Shown: positions 26,308 through 35,306 of the stretch, piece after piece
Layout: the number at the start of each line of letters is the position of its first letter
Numbering within the stretch: position 1 is the first letter of the stretch
Source of the DNA: an uncultured Dehalococcoidia bacterium
GTDB lineage: Bacteria; Chloroflexota; Dehalococcoidia; Dehalococcoidales; UBA1222
DNA: 64,000 nt
Direction of reading: 5' to 3'
Assembly: GCA_903844845.1 (NCBI GenBank)
Contig: CAIMVG010000019.1
Location: forward strand, 17,829 to 81,828
Made by a program: the position numbers and the translations under genes
Notes under the pieces: model-generated
Told to the model about the DNA's origin: nothing
Seen by the model: only the letters and a program-made list of their open reading frames with translations
Databases searched by the model: none

Positions 26308-27070
26308 AAAGGCTGGCGGCGTAATAAAAACCACGATTGGAGATGGTTCTGTAGAAGGCCGCGACGGGCACCGCGCCAGGTTGCGCGCCAAGTTTTCAAA
26401 GAGTGGACTTGTCGGGCTCCATGATTATGAAATCGTCGAACTTGTTTTAACGCTCGGCCAGCCGCGTAAAGACTGTAAACTCGCGGCAAAAGAGGCCATC
26501 AAGCGTTTTAAAGACCTTCGCGGGGTACTGGATGCCCCCAGTGAAAAATTGGAAGCGGTACCCGGTATCGGGCCGGCAAACAGCTTCGGTTTTCGCCTCA
26601 TCCGGGAACTTTCAGGTGAATATCTGAGGGAAAGGGCAATCGATAAAATCGTCCTGAATTCCGAGAAATCGGTTTACGATTACCTTTATCAATCCATGGC
26701 GGGGCTTCAAAAAGAGATATTCAGGGTGCTGTTTTTGAACAGCCAAAACCGTTTGAAAGAAACACAGGATATCTCTCAGGGTACGGTGAATGCCAGTGCC
26801 GTGTTTGCGCGTGAGGTAATGGAATCGGCTATCAAGTACCGAGCCACAGCCTTGATATTTGTGCACAATCATCCCTCGGGGAACACTTCACCGAGTCAAG
26901 ATGACAAAGCGATTACCCGTGAACTGATTCTCGCCTCAAGTGTTATGGGCCTCAAAGTCCTGGACCATATCATCATCGGCGATAATTGCCATTACAGTTT
27001 TGCGTCCCAGGGTTTGATCCAGAAGTATGAAGCTGAAGTTGAAGGGATGAAAGCGCGGAGCAGGGCATGA
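26288..27070 (+). CDS. radC: RadC-family JAB-domain protein
   Basis: 260 residues. A helix-hairpin-helix region (VPGIGPANSFGFRLI) is followed by the RadC/JAB metalloprotease-like domain with HNHPSGNTSPSQDD as metal site. The historic link of radC to repair is doubtful; the true activity is unsettled. The only start consistent with length is TTG at 26288, inside the last codons of dnaE (20-base overlap), implying coupling to dnaE translation. The sequence before the conserved GHRARLRAKF motif is short and basic. Confidence 0.88.
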   Translation: MKPLKARKAGGVIKTTIGDGSVEGRDGHRARLRAKFSKSGLVGLHDYEIVELVLTLGQPRKDCKLAAKEAIKRFKDLRGVLDAPSEKLEAVPGIGPANSFGFRLIRELSGEYLRERAIDKIVLNSEKSVYDYLYQSMAGLQKEIFRVLFLNSQNRLKETQDISQGTVNASAVFAREVMESAIKYRATALIFVHNHPSGNTSPSQDDKAITRELILASSVMGLKVLDHIIIGDNCHYSFASQGLIQKYEAEVEGMKARSRA

Positions 27071-27099
27071 AAAGCCTTGCAACGCTTCTGCTAAGGCTT

Positions 27100-27630
27100 T
27101 CACAGTTGACTTTGTAGTTTAATCCCCTCGAGTTTCAGCAGCATCTTTTTGGCAGGAAGCCCGCCTTTGAAACCCCCGAGCCCGCCGTCGGAAGCAAGCA
27201 CCCGGTGGCAGGGGACGATAATCGGGAGCGGATTTTTCCCGAGGGCATTCCCCACGGCCCTTGAGGCGCGCGGTTTCCCTATCTGTTCGGCTATCCAGGC
27301 ATATGTCCGTGTCTGGCCGTAAGGGATGGTCCGGCAGGTAGACCAGACAGAGCGCTGGAAAGCAGTGCCCTCGGAAGTGTCGAGTTTGTCGGCGAAGTTG
27401 ACCTGTTTTCCCCTGAAATACTCCCTGACGCGCGATACCAGTTCGTCAAAACGTTCGAAACTTACCCTCACCGCGTCAGTGCCCAACTCCAGCTCGTCCA
27501 GCGCGGCTTTTTCAGTTGACACGGGGAGAGAAAGCCTTACGATTCCAAGCGGAGAGATGAGCAGCCCAATCCAACCTGAATCGGTTTTGAAACTGGTGTA
27601 TCGCAGGGCCCGTACATTTTCCTTGTCCAA
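27100..27630 (-). CDS. ogt: Methylated-DNA-protein cysteine methyltransferase
   Basis: Suicidal repair protein that removes alkyl groups from O6-alkylguanine. 176 residues. Active-site Cys in IIVPCHRVL; the RAVGNALGKNP recognition helix with its Arg finger precedes it, and GGLGGFKGGLPAKKMLL closes the active site. TTG start at 27630 with GGAG upstream. Convergent with the radC-like gene and downstream of hpf on the same strand. Confidence 0.94.
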   Translation of the reverse strand: MDKENVRALRYTSFKTDSGWIGLLISPLGIVRLSLPVSTEKAALDELELGTDAVRVSFERFDELVSRVREYFRGKQVNFADKLDTSEGTAFQRSVWSTCRTIPYGQTRTYAWIAEQIGKPRASRAVGNALGKNPLPIIVPCHRVLASDGGLGGFKGGLPAKKMLLKLEGIKLQSQL

Positions 27631-27696
27631 TACTATTTCTCCGCTATTTTTACGACTGGCGGCTTCTGGTGCTGGTTCTATATGGCCGCCCCTTGA

Positions 27697-28242
27697 TTAC
27701 TCCAACTCCGTGCGTATAAGATCGTATTTGCCGTCCCCCCGACGCCGCAGGATCGATGGATTTTCTCCGCTATCGGAATTAATGAACACAAAGAACTCAT
27801 CTTTGATTATGTCAGCCTCGGCAAGGGCTTCGGAAAGGGACATCGGCCTGATTCCCATGTCTATCGTTTGCATGATTCTGTTGCGGTTCGCGGCCGGTGA
27901 AGCCTCCGGCGATTCCGTTCGGATAGTCTCCCCACCTTTGTCTTTCTCCTGCCATTTGCCTTTTTGTTTTTCGATTTGCTTGTTGATTGAATCGAACGCC
28001 CGGTCGACGGCGGTAAGGATGTTCTCTGCGCGCTCTTCGGCATGAAGAGTGATATTAGCCCCGCTGATATTTACGCGGATGACAGTTCGGTCCAAAGCAG
28101 AACGGGTTGGTTCTTCCAGTATCTCTATGCGGGTTTCCATTATGTTATCTAGTTTGCCGTCGAATTTGCCCAGTTTTCGTTCTACGTAGGTTCTGAGTTG
28201 AGGGGTCAGATTAACGTTTCGGGCATTAACTGTGAGTTCCAT
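27697..28242 (-). CDS. hpf: Ribosome hibernation promoting factor, long form
   Basis: Binds idle ribosomes and joins them as 100S dimers. 181 residues: N-terminal S30AE domain (about 1-100) beginning MELTVNARNVNLTPQLRTYV, a linker, and the C-terminal dimerisation domain (RPMSLSEALAEADIIKDEFFVFIN). The C-terminal domain is the mark of the long form. AAGGAG precedes the ATG at 28242. Lies 15 bases after comF and is probably co-transcribed with it. Confidence 0.95.
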   Translation of the reverse strand: MELTVNARNVNLTPQLRTYVERKLGKFDGKLDNIMETRIEILEEPTRSALDRTVIRVNISGANITLHAEERAENILTAVDRAFDSINKQIEKQKGKWQEKDKGGETIRTESPEASPAANRNRIMQTIDMGIRPMSLSEALAEADIIKDEFFVFINSDSGENPSILRRRGDGKYDLIRTELE

Positions 28243-28257
28243 AATTCGACTCCTTTT

Positions 28258-29016
28258 TTAAACTTCCCTTGCGACGGTCAGCCCCCATACCGATACGGCC
28301 CCGGCCTGCTTAAGAGAAAATGCACAGGCATCCAGGGTCGCACCTGATGTAGCGACGTCATCTATCAATAATACCCGCTTGTCTTTCAATTTGCCATATT
28401 TACACATAAAAGAGCCTTGCATGTTCTTGCGGCGTTCCCGGGAGTTTGATGTTTTCGCCTGAGGTATAGTGTTGGTGGTTCGGCTGAGAATATCGGAGTA
28501 CACCGGGATGTGCGAGAGCTTTTCGAGTTCGGCTGCCAACAAGAAAGCTTGGTTGTAACCCCGCCCGCGGAGTCTCGCGGGGTGAAGAGGAACGGGTATC
28601 AGGGCGTCGGCTGTAAGACAGTAATTTGCGATAGACTCGTTTAGCAACGAGGCGAGAAAGGGAGCGAAAGCCCTTAAGTTCTTGTATTTGAATTGGTGGA
28701 TGATCTCACGGGTAAGCTTTTTGAATAACAGCGAAGAACGTATTCCATCGATGCACATGCCGGAACCCGAGCAATCGCGGCAGGGCCCCGTCCCGTTTTG
28801 AGGCAACCCGCAACGATTGCAAAACGGGGGAGAGATCCTCTCAAGTTTGCCTAGACAGGATACACAGAGGATATCGCCTTCGAGGCTGCATCCGACACAA
28901 AACTGCGGGAAAAAGAAATCCGAGGCGTTTTTCCCAAGCCGGTTCAGTTTAAACAGCAAACGGCCTCGTGTAAAAAAATAATTCTTATGTTGTGATATTC
29001 TGGCGGGAACGGCCAT
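28258..29016 (-). CDS. comF: ComF family phosphoribosyltransferase-like protein
   Basis: 252 residues. Zinc finger region with paired Cys (CVGC, CVSC, CNRCG, CRDC), then the RPGRGYNQ-like segment RLRGRGYNQ and the PRPP loop VLLIDDVATSGATL. Linked to DNA uptake in naturally transformable bacteria; the phosphoribosyltransferase activity is not shown for most members. It overlaps the small zinc-finger gene upstream by 32 bases and sits in one operon with hpf. Confidence 0.92.
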   Translation of the reverse strand: MAVPARISQHKNYFFTRGRLLFKLNRLGKNASDFFFPQFCVGCSLEGDILCVSCLGKLERISPPFCNRCGLPQNGTGPCRDCSGSGMCIDGIRSSLLFKKLTREIIHQFKYKNLRAFAPFLASLLNESIANYCLTADALIPVPLHPARLRGRGYNQAFLLAAELEKLSHIPVYSDILSRTTNTIPQAKTSNSRERRKNMQGSFMCKYGKLKDKRVLLIDDVATSGATLDACAFSLKQAGAVSVWGLTVAREV

Positions 29017-29209
29017 TGTTGATGCCGTTCATTATCGGCTCATGAATGTAAATATCACCATTTCGTATCTTGATGTTGTAACCGCATTCGGGATTGGTGC
29101 AAACCCAGGCTTTATAAGTGATGGAAGCACCCTGGCTGCCGAAGTCTGATAAAGGAACGAGGTCTCCGATGTGGCATTTGTTACATTTGGGCATAGCATA
29201 CTGTTCCAA
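28985..29209 (-). CDS. Small zinc ribbon protein
   Basis: 74 residues. CNKCHIGD and CTNPECG (four Cys) form a zinc ribbon; the middle is aromatic (ITYKAWVC). TTG start at 29209 follows GGAGGTGG. Its end overlaps comF by 32 bases. No known function; the operon with comF and hpf suggests a housekeeping role. Confidence 0.75.
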   Translation of the reverse strand: MEQYAMPKCNKCHIGDLVPLSDFGSQGASITYKAWVCTNPECGYNIKIRNGDIYIHEPIMNGINNGRSRQNITT

Positions 29210-29371
29210 TGAACCACCTCCCAGCCTTGATTTTGCCGGAAGTATACACTAACGCCGCCGCGATTGGCAATACCCGACGGGGTGGTTTATAAAGCTCGGA
29301 TGCATGTAATTCTGGTGTGAAAAATCATAAATCTTCCAAGAAATACCGCCGGGCGGCACGGCTGTCCACGG

Positions 29372-29944
29372 TTAACGCAGGTTCGTCGAATCAAGGACGG
29401 TGTAAACCGGACCGCCGAGCGTCAAATGGCTTTGTATCAGGCTCACGGAGCGGATTGGAACCCGGCAATCGCTCCCGCAGACGGCGGCCGCTGCCGCCGC
29501 TCCAAGGCGTTTTCTGTCAGCGGCGAATAAGTCCTCTCCAACCCTCGCGAGCGTGAGGTGCGGACTAAACGGGCGTTTATCGGGTGTTATTCCGAGTTCG
29601 GAAATCGACCGTTCGAGGGTTTGCTGCAGGGAGAGCAGCTTACTTAAATCGCCGCGTATGCCAACCCATATGGCCCGCGGCCTCTCAAGGTTCGGGAAGG
29701 CGCCAAGTTCTGCAAGGGCAACGTCGAAACCGGTAGTGCCTCCGCTTGTTTCTGCTACTGCGAGCTTGAGGCCATCGAGCTTTGAGGTACTGACGTCACC
29801 AAGGAAATTTAATGTCAGGTGGACGTTTACGGGTGATACCCATTTGGCAGGGCAATCACGGCAGGACTTCTTGATTTGTTCCTGGAGCCGCGCCAACTCC
29901 AGTTTTGTCGAGTCGGGCAGCTCTACCGCCACGAATAGACGCAT
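29372..29944 (-). CDS. thpR: RNA 2',3'-cyclic phosphodiesterase (2H family)
   Basis: Hydrolyses 2',3'-cyclic phosphate RNA ends; once called 2'-5' RNA ligase. Two HxTx motifs, NVHLTLNFLG and SPHLTLARVG, give the twin catalytic His. Starts with MRLFVAVELPD at 29944, the usual family start, about 190 residues; a longer frame from 29980 overlaps the preceding amidohydrolase. Coding follows the amidohydrolase by 10 bases. Confidence 0.92.
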   Translation of the reverse strand: MRLFVAVELPDSTKLELARLQEQIKKSCRDCPAKWVSPVNVHLTLNFLGDVSTSKLDGLKLAVAETSGGTTGFDVALAELGAFPNLERPRAIWVGIRGDLSKLLSLQQTLERSISELGITPDKRPFSPHLTLARVGEDLFAADRKRLGAAAAAAVCGSDCRVPIRSVSLIQSHLTLGGPVYTVLDSTNLR

Positions 29945-29954
29945 CGTTCCGGGT

Positions 29955-30809
29955 TTATTCCCCGCCATCTGTTTTACCAAGCAGGTTCATCGTGTTATTC
30001 CCAAAGATTTTACGGGTGTCCACGAGGGACAGGCCAAGGCCTTCGATATCCTTGATGCATTTTTGCTGGGGCACCAGCGGGTAATCGCTGCCGAAGAGGA
30101 TACGTTCGCTCCCGATCAAGCGGATGAGGTGTTCATATATCATCGGTTCGTAAAGATAACCGGAGGCTGCCGTGTCGAACCATGTATTAGACAATGTTAT
30201 TTTTACTTCCGGCATGAGGGAGTAAAACGGCATACCACCGCCCCAGTGGGCCAGTATGAATTTTACCCCCGGGTGGCGTTTAATGAAAGGATACAACACC
30301 TGGGGTGTGAGCTCTCCCTTTCCTGTATAGGGGTGTCCAACCGGTTCGGAAGAATGTAACAGGCACAACAGGCCCCTATCGATCAGAATCCTGGCAATGG
30401 GTGTCCATACATTGTCAAAGCAGGTGTCAAGGCATTTGGCCGGGGGTTTCATTTCGCCTATTCCCCTGATGCCGCCCTTGACACAATCCTCGAAATCATA
30501 CAAGGCCGCATCTCCAGCATCAGGGCGAAGAGTGGCAAGGCCGATCAGCCGGTTCGGGTAGCGGCGGATAGACTCCAGGACGTAGTGGTTTGATTCGCTG
30601 CAGAGTTCCTGCCGTTCCCAATTGAAGCCGCATACTATTGACATGTCTATGCCGCTGTTGTCCATGCTGTCAATGAGATTTTCAGCTGTGGCCATCCTTG
30701 AAGAAGGGCGGGAATAGAGTTCTGCAAAACCCTGATCCGAGAGTATATAGCGTGCCCGGCTGGCGATTACCTCAGGAGCAAAAATGTGTGTGTGGGAATC
30801 TATAATCAC
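29955..30809 (-). CDS. Amidohydrolase family 2 metal-dependent hydrolase
   Basis: TIM-barrel hydrolase or decarboxylase of 284 residues. VIIDSHTHIF supplies the first metal-binding His pair; CLLHSSEP, FILAHWGGG and LFGSDYPL give the remaining His and the catalytic Asp. Typical relatives act on amides, lactones or aromatic carboxylates, so the substrate is unknown. GTG at 30809 lies six bases after TATAAT (30821-30816), and no Shine-Dalgarno is present, so the message is probably leaderless. Confidence 0.88.
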   Translation of the reverse strand: MIIDSHTHIFAPEVIASRARYILSDQGFAELYSRPSSRMATAENLIDSMDNSGIDMSIVCGFNWERQELCSESNHYVLESIRRYPNRLIGLATLRPDAGDAALYDFEDCVKGGIRGIGEMKPPAKCLDTCFDNVWTPIARILIDRGLLCLLHSSEPVGHPYTGKGELTPQVLYPFIKRHPGVKFILAHWGGGMPFYSLMPEVKITLSNTWFDTAASGYLYEPMIYEHLIRLIGSERILFGSDYPLVPQQKCIKDIEGLGLSLVDTRKIFGNNTMNLLGKTDGGE

Positions 30810-30815
30810 GCGTGG

Positions 30816-30821
30816 ATTATA
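30816..30821 (-). promoter_or_regulatory. -10 box of amidohydrolase, leaderless start
   Basis: TATAAT six bases before the GTG, directly after the rplY terminator T-run. Confidence 0.6.
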
Positions 30822-30834
30822 ACACAAAAAAGAA

Positions 30835-30858
30835 GGAAGGTGGCGCTTGCCACCTTCC
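30835..30858 (-). terminator. rplY terminator
   Basis: Stem GGAAGGTGGC with its complement, loop of four, then TTCTTTTTTG on the minus strand. Confidence 0.9.
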
Positions 30859-30923
30859 CTCTTTGACTGTCATTATGGACAGGGGTAGACACAGGGTTAC
30901 CTGGAACCCTAACTCTGCAAAGC

Positions 30924-31601
30924 TTATTTCTTCTCGGGCTTGGCTTCGGGCTTGCTTTCTCCGGCGGCAGCCTCTGCGGTGGCAGCAGCTTCTGCGGTGG
31001 CAGCGGCTTCTGCAGTCGGGACCACCACTTCCTCTTTCTCTTCGGCTACCTGGGTTATCTTCACGATGAGCTGGTCGGGGGGCGCGATTATAACGACTCC
31101 CTGTTTGAGTTTGATATCGCGGACCGTGATAGATTGATTGACCTCGGCCAGTACACTCAGGTCGATCTCGATCTGAGGGGGTAGGTCGTCAGGCAGGCTT
31201 TCAACATCAAGCTCATTGATGATGTGCTCAATGATGTTGTTCTTCTGCTTGAGAGCGGGCGCCGTCCCGACGAAGATGATGGGCAGGGCGACCTTGATCT
31301 TTTCCGACTTGTTGACCTGGTAAAGGTCGACATGGATGAGCAGTCCGGTAAGGGCGTCCCGCTGTATTTCACGGATGAAAACGGCGCGGGCTTCTTTTTC
31401 CCCTCCAACCTTTATATTAACAAGCCGTGTAGTCCCTTTTCGAGAAATAGTGTGCTGGAGTTCGTCGGTGTCGCACTGCAGGGCAAGCGACTCGACCCCG
31501 TGTCCGAAGAGGTGCGCGGGAGTTTGCCCCGCCCGCCTTAGGAATCGGGTTTTTTTCCCCATTACTTCTCTTTTAATAGCTTTTAATCCTGTGTCTGCCA
31601 T
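30924..31601 (-). CDS. rplY: 50S ribosomal protein L25 (CTC/TL5 type)
   Basis: Binds 5S rRNA. 225 residues: an N-terminal L25 domain (about 5-95) and the C-terminal beta domain found in CTC/TL5 proteins. The end is a low-complexity tail of repeated TAEAAA units coded by three nearly identical 18-base repeats (30963-31016), then GESKPEAKPEKK. ATG at 31601 with GGAGG. A terminator follows at 30835. Confidence 0.95.
   Translation of the reverse strand: MADTGLKAIKREVMGKKTRFLRRAGQTPAHLFGHGVESLALQCDTDELQHTISRKGTTRLVNIKVGGEKEARAVFIREIQRDALTGLLIHVDLYQVNKSEKIKVALPIIFVGTAPALKQKNNIIEHIINELDVESLPDDLPPQIEIDLSVLAEVNQSITVRDIKLKQGVVIIAPPDQLIVKITQVAEEKEEVVVPTAEAAATAEAAATAEAAAGESKPEAKPEKK
30963..31016 (-). 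repeat. Three 18-base tandem repeats in rplY
   Basis: Near-identical 18-base units coding an Ala/Thr/Glu-rich tail. Likely to vary in number between strains. Confidence 0.75.
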
Positions 31602-31635
31602 TGTGTATGCCTCCTAGTAAATACGAAGTATTTTA

Positions 31636-32061
31636 TTAATATCTATTATTTCGGTCGCTGTTATCAGCGGTTAAATCCCAATCCATATAACCCTGTTTTA
31701 TGACCGCCAGGTACTCTGGTGAGGGTTTGCCTTCTTCCTCCTGACGTTTCCTGGTGAAAGTTATGGCTTCAACGACTTCTCCAGTGTCGCGGAAGACCAG
31801 CACCTTAACATTCGTGTAATCAGTGCCTTCGAACTGGACAAGCCGTGCTATGTCCTGTTCGCTCAGCTCATAAATTCCGCCCATGACCTTGTCGCCGCGG
31901 GACTGCTGGATACTGGCTACTGCACCGCGCCAGTTGCGTGACCAGCCTGAAAACACCAATTTGTAATTCGGGAGTGTTGCGCTGAAGCGGGGTTTTGCGG
32001 ATGGAGCGCGCTCCGACATTTGCTTGCGGTTCAGGTTGGATGCAAATGCAAAGTAATACAC
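31636..32061 (-). CDS. Gamma-glutamylcyclotransferase-like protein
   Basis: 141 residues. YYFAFASNLNRKQM corresponds to the YGSNL glycine-loop signature. DIARLVQFEGTDY supplies a Glu near the usual catalytic site. The fold could act in gamma-glutamyl peptide turnover, though the sequence is divergent and other substrates are possible. GTG start at 32061 with AGGGGAG upstream. Directly upstream of rplY on the same strand (34 bases). Confidence 0.85.
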   Translation of the reverse strand: MYYFAFASNLNRKQMSERAPSAKPRFSATLPNYKLVFSGWSRNWRGAVASIQQSRGDKVMGGIYELSEQDIARLVQFEGTDYTNVKVLVFRDTGEVVEAITFTRKRQEEEGKPSPEYLAVIKQGYMDWDLTADNSDRNNRY

Positions 32062-32229
32062 GCGGCTCCCCTCTTGGTAAACCTCTGCCCCGGCAGACGC
32101 TCCTTTCCCAAAGTTTATATATTAGCTGTTTTTGCCTCCGCCGTCAAAATCAGGCGTCGGTTACAATTGGAGGGGCCGGGCTCTGGCAATTACGGCAGAG
32201 GGTCCGGCCTGTGTTTCCCAAATCTTGAT

Positions 32230-33903
32230 CTATCCCAGCGTTTTGGAGACTGATGCCACCTGAGTGGGGGTTTTATCAGCGGACTTGAATTCACTCATGA
32301 AACTGCTGATGAACGGACTGGCGCCCTGGAAGTTCTTGGAAAACTGGAAAGCAACCGATTGGTAAAGAAGCCTTGCGGTAACTGTATAAGGCCCTTTGCC
32401 GCCGACGCTTACCTGGTAGGTGACATGGTCCGAACCGCCTACGAAATTGGCATCGGCTGAGGCGCCACCGATAACAGCGGTATCTCCGGCGGCAGTTGCC
32501 TTATCAAACCCGGAGGGCAGCAGCCTATTATCTTTAAGATATCCTGCTGCGTTCAGCAGGTTGTATGTTACGTTTTCGCTGCTGTCGTGCATGATGGCTT
32601 CATAGATTTCCACCTGGTCAGAATTTGTGATGACGTCATAGTTGGGTTCGAACGATTTGGAATTTTCATCAGCGACATTGCCACTTATACTGCCGTCGGC
32701 GTTAGGTTTACCCGACTGGAAGACTACTTTGCCCGTGCTGTCAGTGACAGTGAACTCTATCCAAGCACGGCGTGACGGGAAGGCCGTCGGAAACTTGTGG
32801 CCGGTCAGGTCCGTAACCGACAGGGTGACATTCAATTTGCCGTTTGTAATATCGCTATTGACAACCGAAATCTGTGATGTGCGCGAAGAGAGTTGGTTTG
32901 ACGTGATCTGTGCTGTAGCCTGCATGGCGGCGCTGGAAGCTGTGATGCCCAGGTTGCTGACGTTGTTAGCCATCAGGTTGAGTATGAAGCTGTTGCCGCC
33001 CACGAAGTCATGCTGAAGCAAGGGGCTGCGGGGGGTGAGTGTAGTCGGGTTATTTGAAATAGCGACCGAGCCGCTGGCCGCTGGCATGTGGCATGACTGA
33101 CAAGCGAGCTGAGCCGCAGGGTTGCTACCGAAGACGCTGTGCTGCCACTCCAGATAGGTGACTTGCTCCGGGAAATTGCCCGATACAGTGCCCTGAGTGG
33201 TAACAACTGGTGTATAAACTGTATGGCATGTGGCGCATATAGCGGAGCTTGCGATCTGTTCTCCCTGGGTGGGGGTGAACCCGATGATGGTTCGCATGGG
33301 CGATTGAAGCAGATCGGAGAAGGGCCCATATATGATGCGGTCGGGCGCCTTAGAGGAAGTGTCGATCTTGTAACCCCCCGTGTAGCTTGATGACTGGCCG
33401 AGATTCGTGCTGGATATCTGGTGGCAAAGACTGCACGAATTACCGTCCATGGCAGCCTTGTTGAGAGGATTGGAGGTGTTTGTGAAGCCGTTGTTCAACA
33501 TTGATGAGGTTGTGCCGTCGGCATTGGCCTGGGTACTCGCCATGGGCATATGACAAACGGCGCACGTGCTCTCGATGGTGGCGTCCAGGGAGGGCAAATC
33601 GTTTACCAGTGAAGCCGTCTCCGCCATAAAATAAGGATCTTTTGCTGCATTGGCCATCATGGTGGAAGCCCATTGCGTGCTCATGGAAACGTCTGTACCG
33701 CTCGCATCTTTCAGATTGCTGTGGCACAGGGCGCAGTTGCCCGAACCCGCGAAATGGCTAATTGCGAATTGCACTAAAGGAGCGCCGGGGTCGAACGGGG
33801 TTGTGGAAGGCGTCTGTGTCCCGCCCGAACATGCCCCGGAGATTGTGACTGTGGCCGCGAGGCCGAGGAACCCAAGCATTTTAAGGGATTTAGGTATATA
33901 CAT
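32230..33903 (-). CDS. Pentaheme c-type cytochrome lipoprotein
   Basis: 557 residues. A signal peptide with lipobox ISGAC places Cys25 as lipid anchor, so the protein sits outside the membrane. Five CxxCH heme motifs are at C57-H61, C114-H118, C157-H161, C223-H227 and C268-H272, in a c554-like N-terminal half. The C-terminal half (about 320-557) is beta-rich and likely Ig-like. Probably carries electrons across the envelope in anaerobic respiration; the partner is unknown. ATG at 33903 after AAGGGGGAT. The closest neighbours are not redox genes. Confidence 0.92.
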   Translation of the reverse strand: MYIPKSLKMLGFLGLAATVTISGACSGGTQTPSTTPFDPGAPLVQFAISHFAGSGNCALCHSNLKDASGTDVSMSTQWASTMMANAAKDPYFMAETASLVNDLPSLDATIESTCAVCHMPMASTQANADGTTSSMLNNGFTNTSNPLNKAAMDGNSCSLCHQISSTNLGQSSSYTGGYKIDTSSKAPDRIIYGPFSDLLQSPMRTIIGFTPTQGEQIASSAICATCHTVYTPVVTTQGTVSGNFPEQVTYLEWQHSVFGSNPAAQLACQSCHMPAASGSVAISNNPTTLTPRSPLLQHDFVGGNSFILNLMANNVSNLGITASSAAMQATAQITSNQLSSRTSQISVVNSDITNGKLNVTLSVTDLTGHKFPTAFPSRRAWIEFTVTDSTGKVVFQSGKPNADGSISGNVADENSKSFEPNYDVITNSDQVEIYEAIMHDSSENVTYNLLNAAGYLKDNRLLPSGFDKATAAGDTAVIGGASADANFVGGSDHVTYQVSVGGKGPYTVTARLLYQSVAFQFSKNFQGASPFISSFMSEFKSADKTPTQVASVSKTLG

Positions 33904-34118
33904 CGGAAAATCCCCCTTTCTACAGCTTTTAGAAACAAAACGATTTCTCTTTCAATAATAGTGTGGCGGTTTCCCATGTGTCAAGGCATTATCGAAGATT
34001 GTAAGGTGTAAAAGCGCCTGTTGCCTGCAGGGATGCATGATGCTTGGGACTTCAGCTCGATTTGCCGGAAGAAATTGGTTTGACAATCTTAAACTGGCAG
34101 TCTATATTGGCATTATCT

Positions 34119-34138
34119 GCAGGCAAGCGCTTGCCTGC
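34119..34138. repeat. Perfect 20-base palindrome
   Basis: GCAGGCAAGCGCTTGCCTGC, fully self-complementary, 21 bases before the ATG at 34160. Could be a regulator site for that gene. Confidence 0.5.
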
Positions 34139-34159
34139 GGGCAAAGGGGTTCAGGTATC

Positions 34160-35173
34160 ATGAAGGCCTACGGCGAACCTGTTCCGGTAGACAGATTACC
34201 CAGGTTAAATGAATATGGCGCCGATGACCTTTTTGTATGCTGCGCCAGTTTTGAGGAAAGATGTATTTCCGGTACTCTCCGTTTGGGCCCGGGTTTCAGA
34301 GTGCGCTACAGTATCGTTTTTGTAATCGAGGAGCCTTTCTATACAAAAGAGGTTGACTCCAATCTCCAAAAATTGCAATCCCAGCTGAGCCGGTACACCG
34401 CAGAAGGTGTCTATATTATCAGGTGCCAGCGGGACAATCCTGCCGAAGCGATAAGCCAGTTGAAGGCTGTCTGGTCCAAGTGCAAGCCTAAAGACACCGA
34501 CGAGCCATTCATCACTCTTGATATCAGTGGGTTCACCAAGATATATCTGCTGCAACTCCTTTATTTTATTGTGGCTGAACAGAACCTCGGCATCCCTCGC
34601 ATCATTCACACTACCCAGGCTTATACGCCTACAAAACTAACTCGCGGGGTCGAGCAGATAACCACGGTGGCCAATTTTTTTGGGACAGTTTCTTTCGAAA
34701 AACAAACTTTGCTTATTCTTCTTCTGGGGTTCGAACCCGAACGAAGCCTGAGCGTCTGGAAGCATTTCAATCCGTCGCGAACCATTGCACTGATCAGTAA
34801 TCCCCCGAGGGACGGCCAGACAGACTATCTCGAATATGCCCAGAAAAACAATGCTTTCCTGCTGGCTCAGCCCGGCGTTGAACTCAGGGATGTACCGCCT
34901 GATGACCCTTACGGGGTAAGGAATACACTGGAAACGATATACCACGAGGTTAGGGACTCTTTTAACGTCGCCATTGGGCCATTCGGCACAAAACCGCAAA
35001 CGGTGGGGGTTTTCCTTTTCTGCCTTGAACATCCCAAGGTTCAGGTTGTCTATTCCTATCCGACTAGCTATACGCGTTCGTATCTCCAGCGCCAGCCTGG
35101 GGTTACACTTTTATTGCCCATGTCGCCAGCGGTAGGGGTGGACATACGCAACCGTGAAGAAGAGGAAGAATAG
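34160..35173 (+). CDS. Unrecognised soluble protein, possible Rossmann-like fold
   Basis: 337 residues from the ATG at 34160; the longer frame from 34037 has no support. AAAGGGG is about 10 bases upstream. Notable motifs: an N-terminal LFVCCASFEERC, an alternating beta-strand pattern, and FITLDISGFTKIYLLQLLYF in the middle, which resembles the T-G-x-T-K region of CARF/Rossmann proteins. The C-terminal half contains AIGPFGTKPQTVGVFLFC and an acidic end (NREEEEE). There is no catalytic signature I can name. It stands alone between the cytochrome and a small HTH gene. Function unknown. Confidence 0.7.
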   Translation: MKAYGEPVPVDRLPRLNEYGADDLFVCCASFEERCISGTLRLGPGFRVRYSIVFVIEEPFYTKEVDSNLQKLQSQLSRYTAEGVYIIRCQRDNPAEAISQLKAVWSKCKPKDTDEPFITLDISGFTKIYLLQLLYFIVAEQNLGIPRIIHTTQAYTPTKLTRGVEQITTVANFFGTVSFEKQTLLILLLGFEPERSLSVWKHFNPSRTIALISNPPRDGQTDYLEYAQKNNAFLLAQPGVELRDVPPDDPYGVRNTLETIYHEVRDSFNVAIGPFGTKPQTVGVFLFCLEHPKVQVVYSYPTSYTRSYLQRQPGVTLLLPMSPAVGVDIRNREEEEE

Positions 35174-35266
35174 CCCCGCGATAGGGGACTTCATTCGCTC
35201 TGGTTCGAGCTCAATTTGTTTTAGAAAACGGACACGGGACATTTTATTGCCCGCAATTAAAAACCC

Positions 35267-35303
35267 TTGACAACTCCGGTTAGTTGACTATACACTTGTC
35301 AAC
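35267..35303 (+). promoter_or_regulatory. Promoter with overlapping operator of HTH gene
   Basis: TTGACA (35267-35272), 16-base spacer and TATACA (35289-35294). GTTGAC-N9-GTCAAC (35283-35303) overlaps the -10 box. The site suggests self-repression by the HTH protein encoded just downstream. Confidence 0.6.
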
Positions 35304-35306
35304 ACT

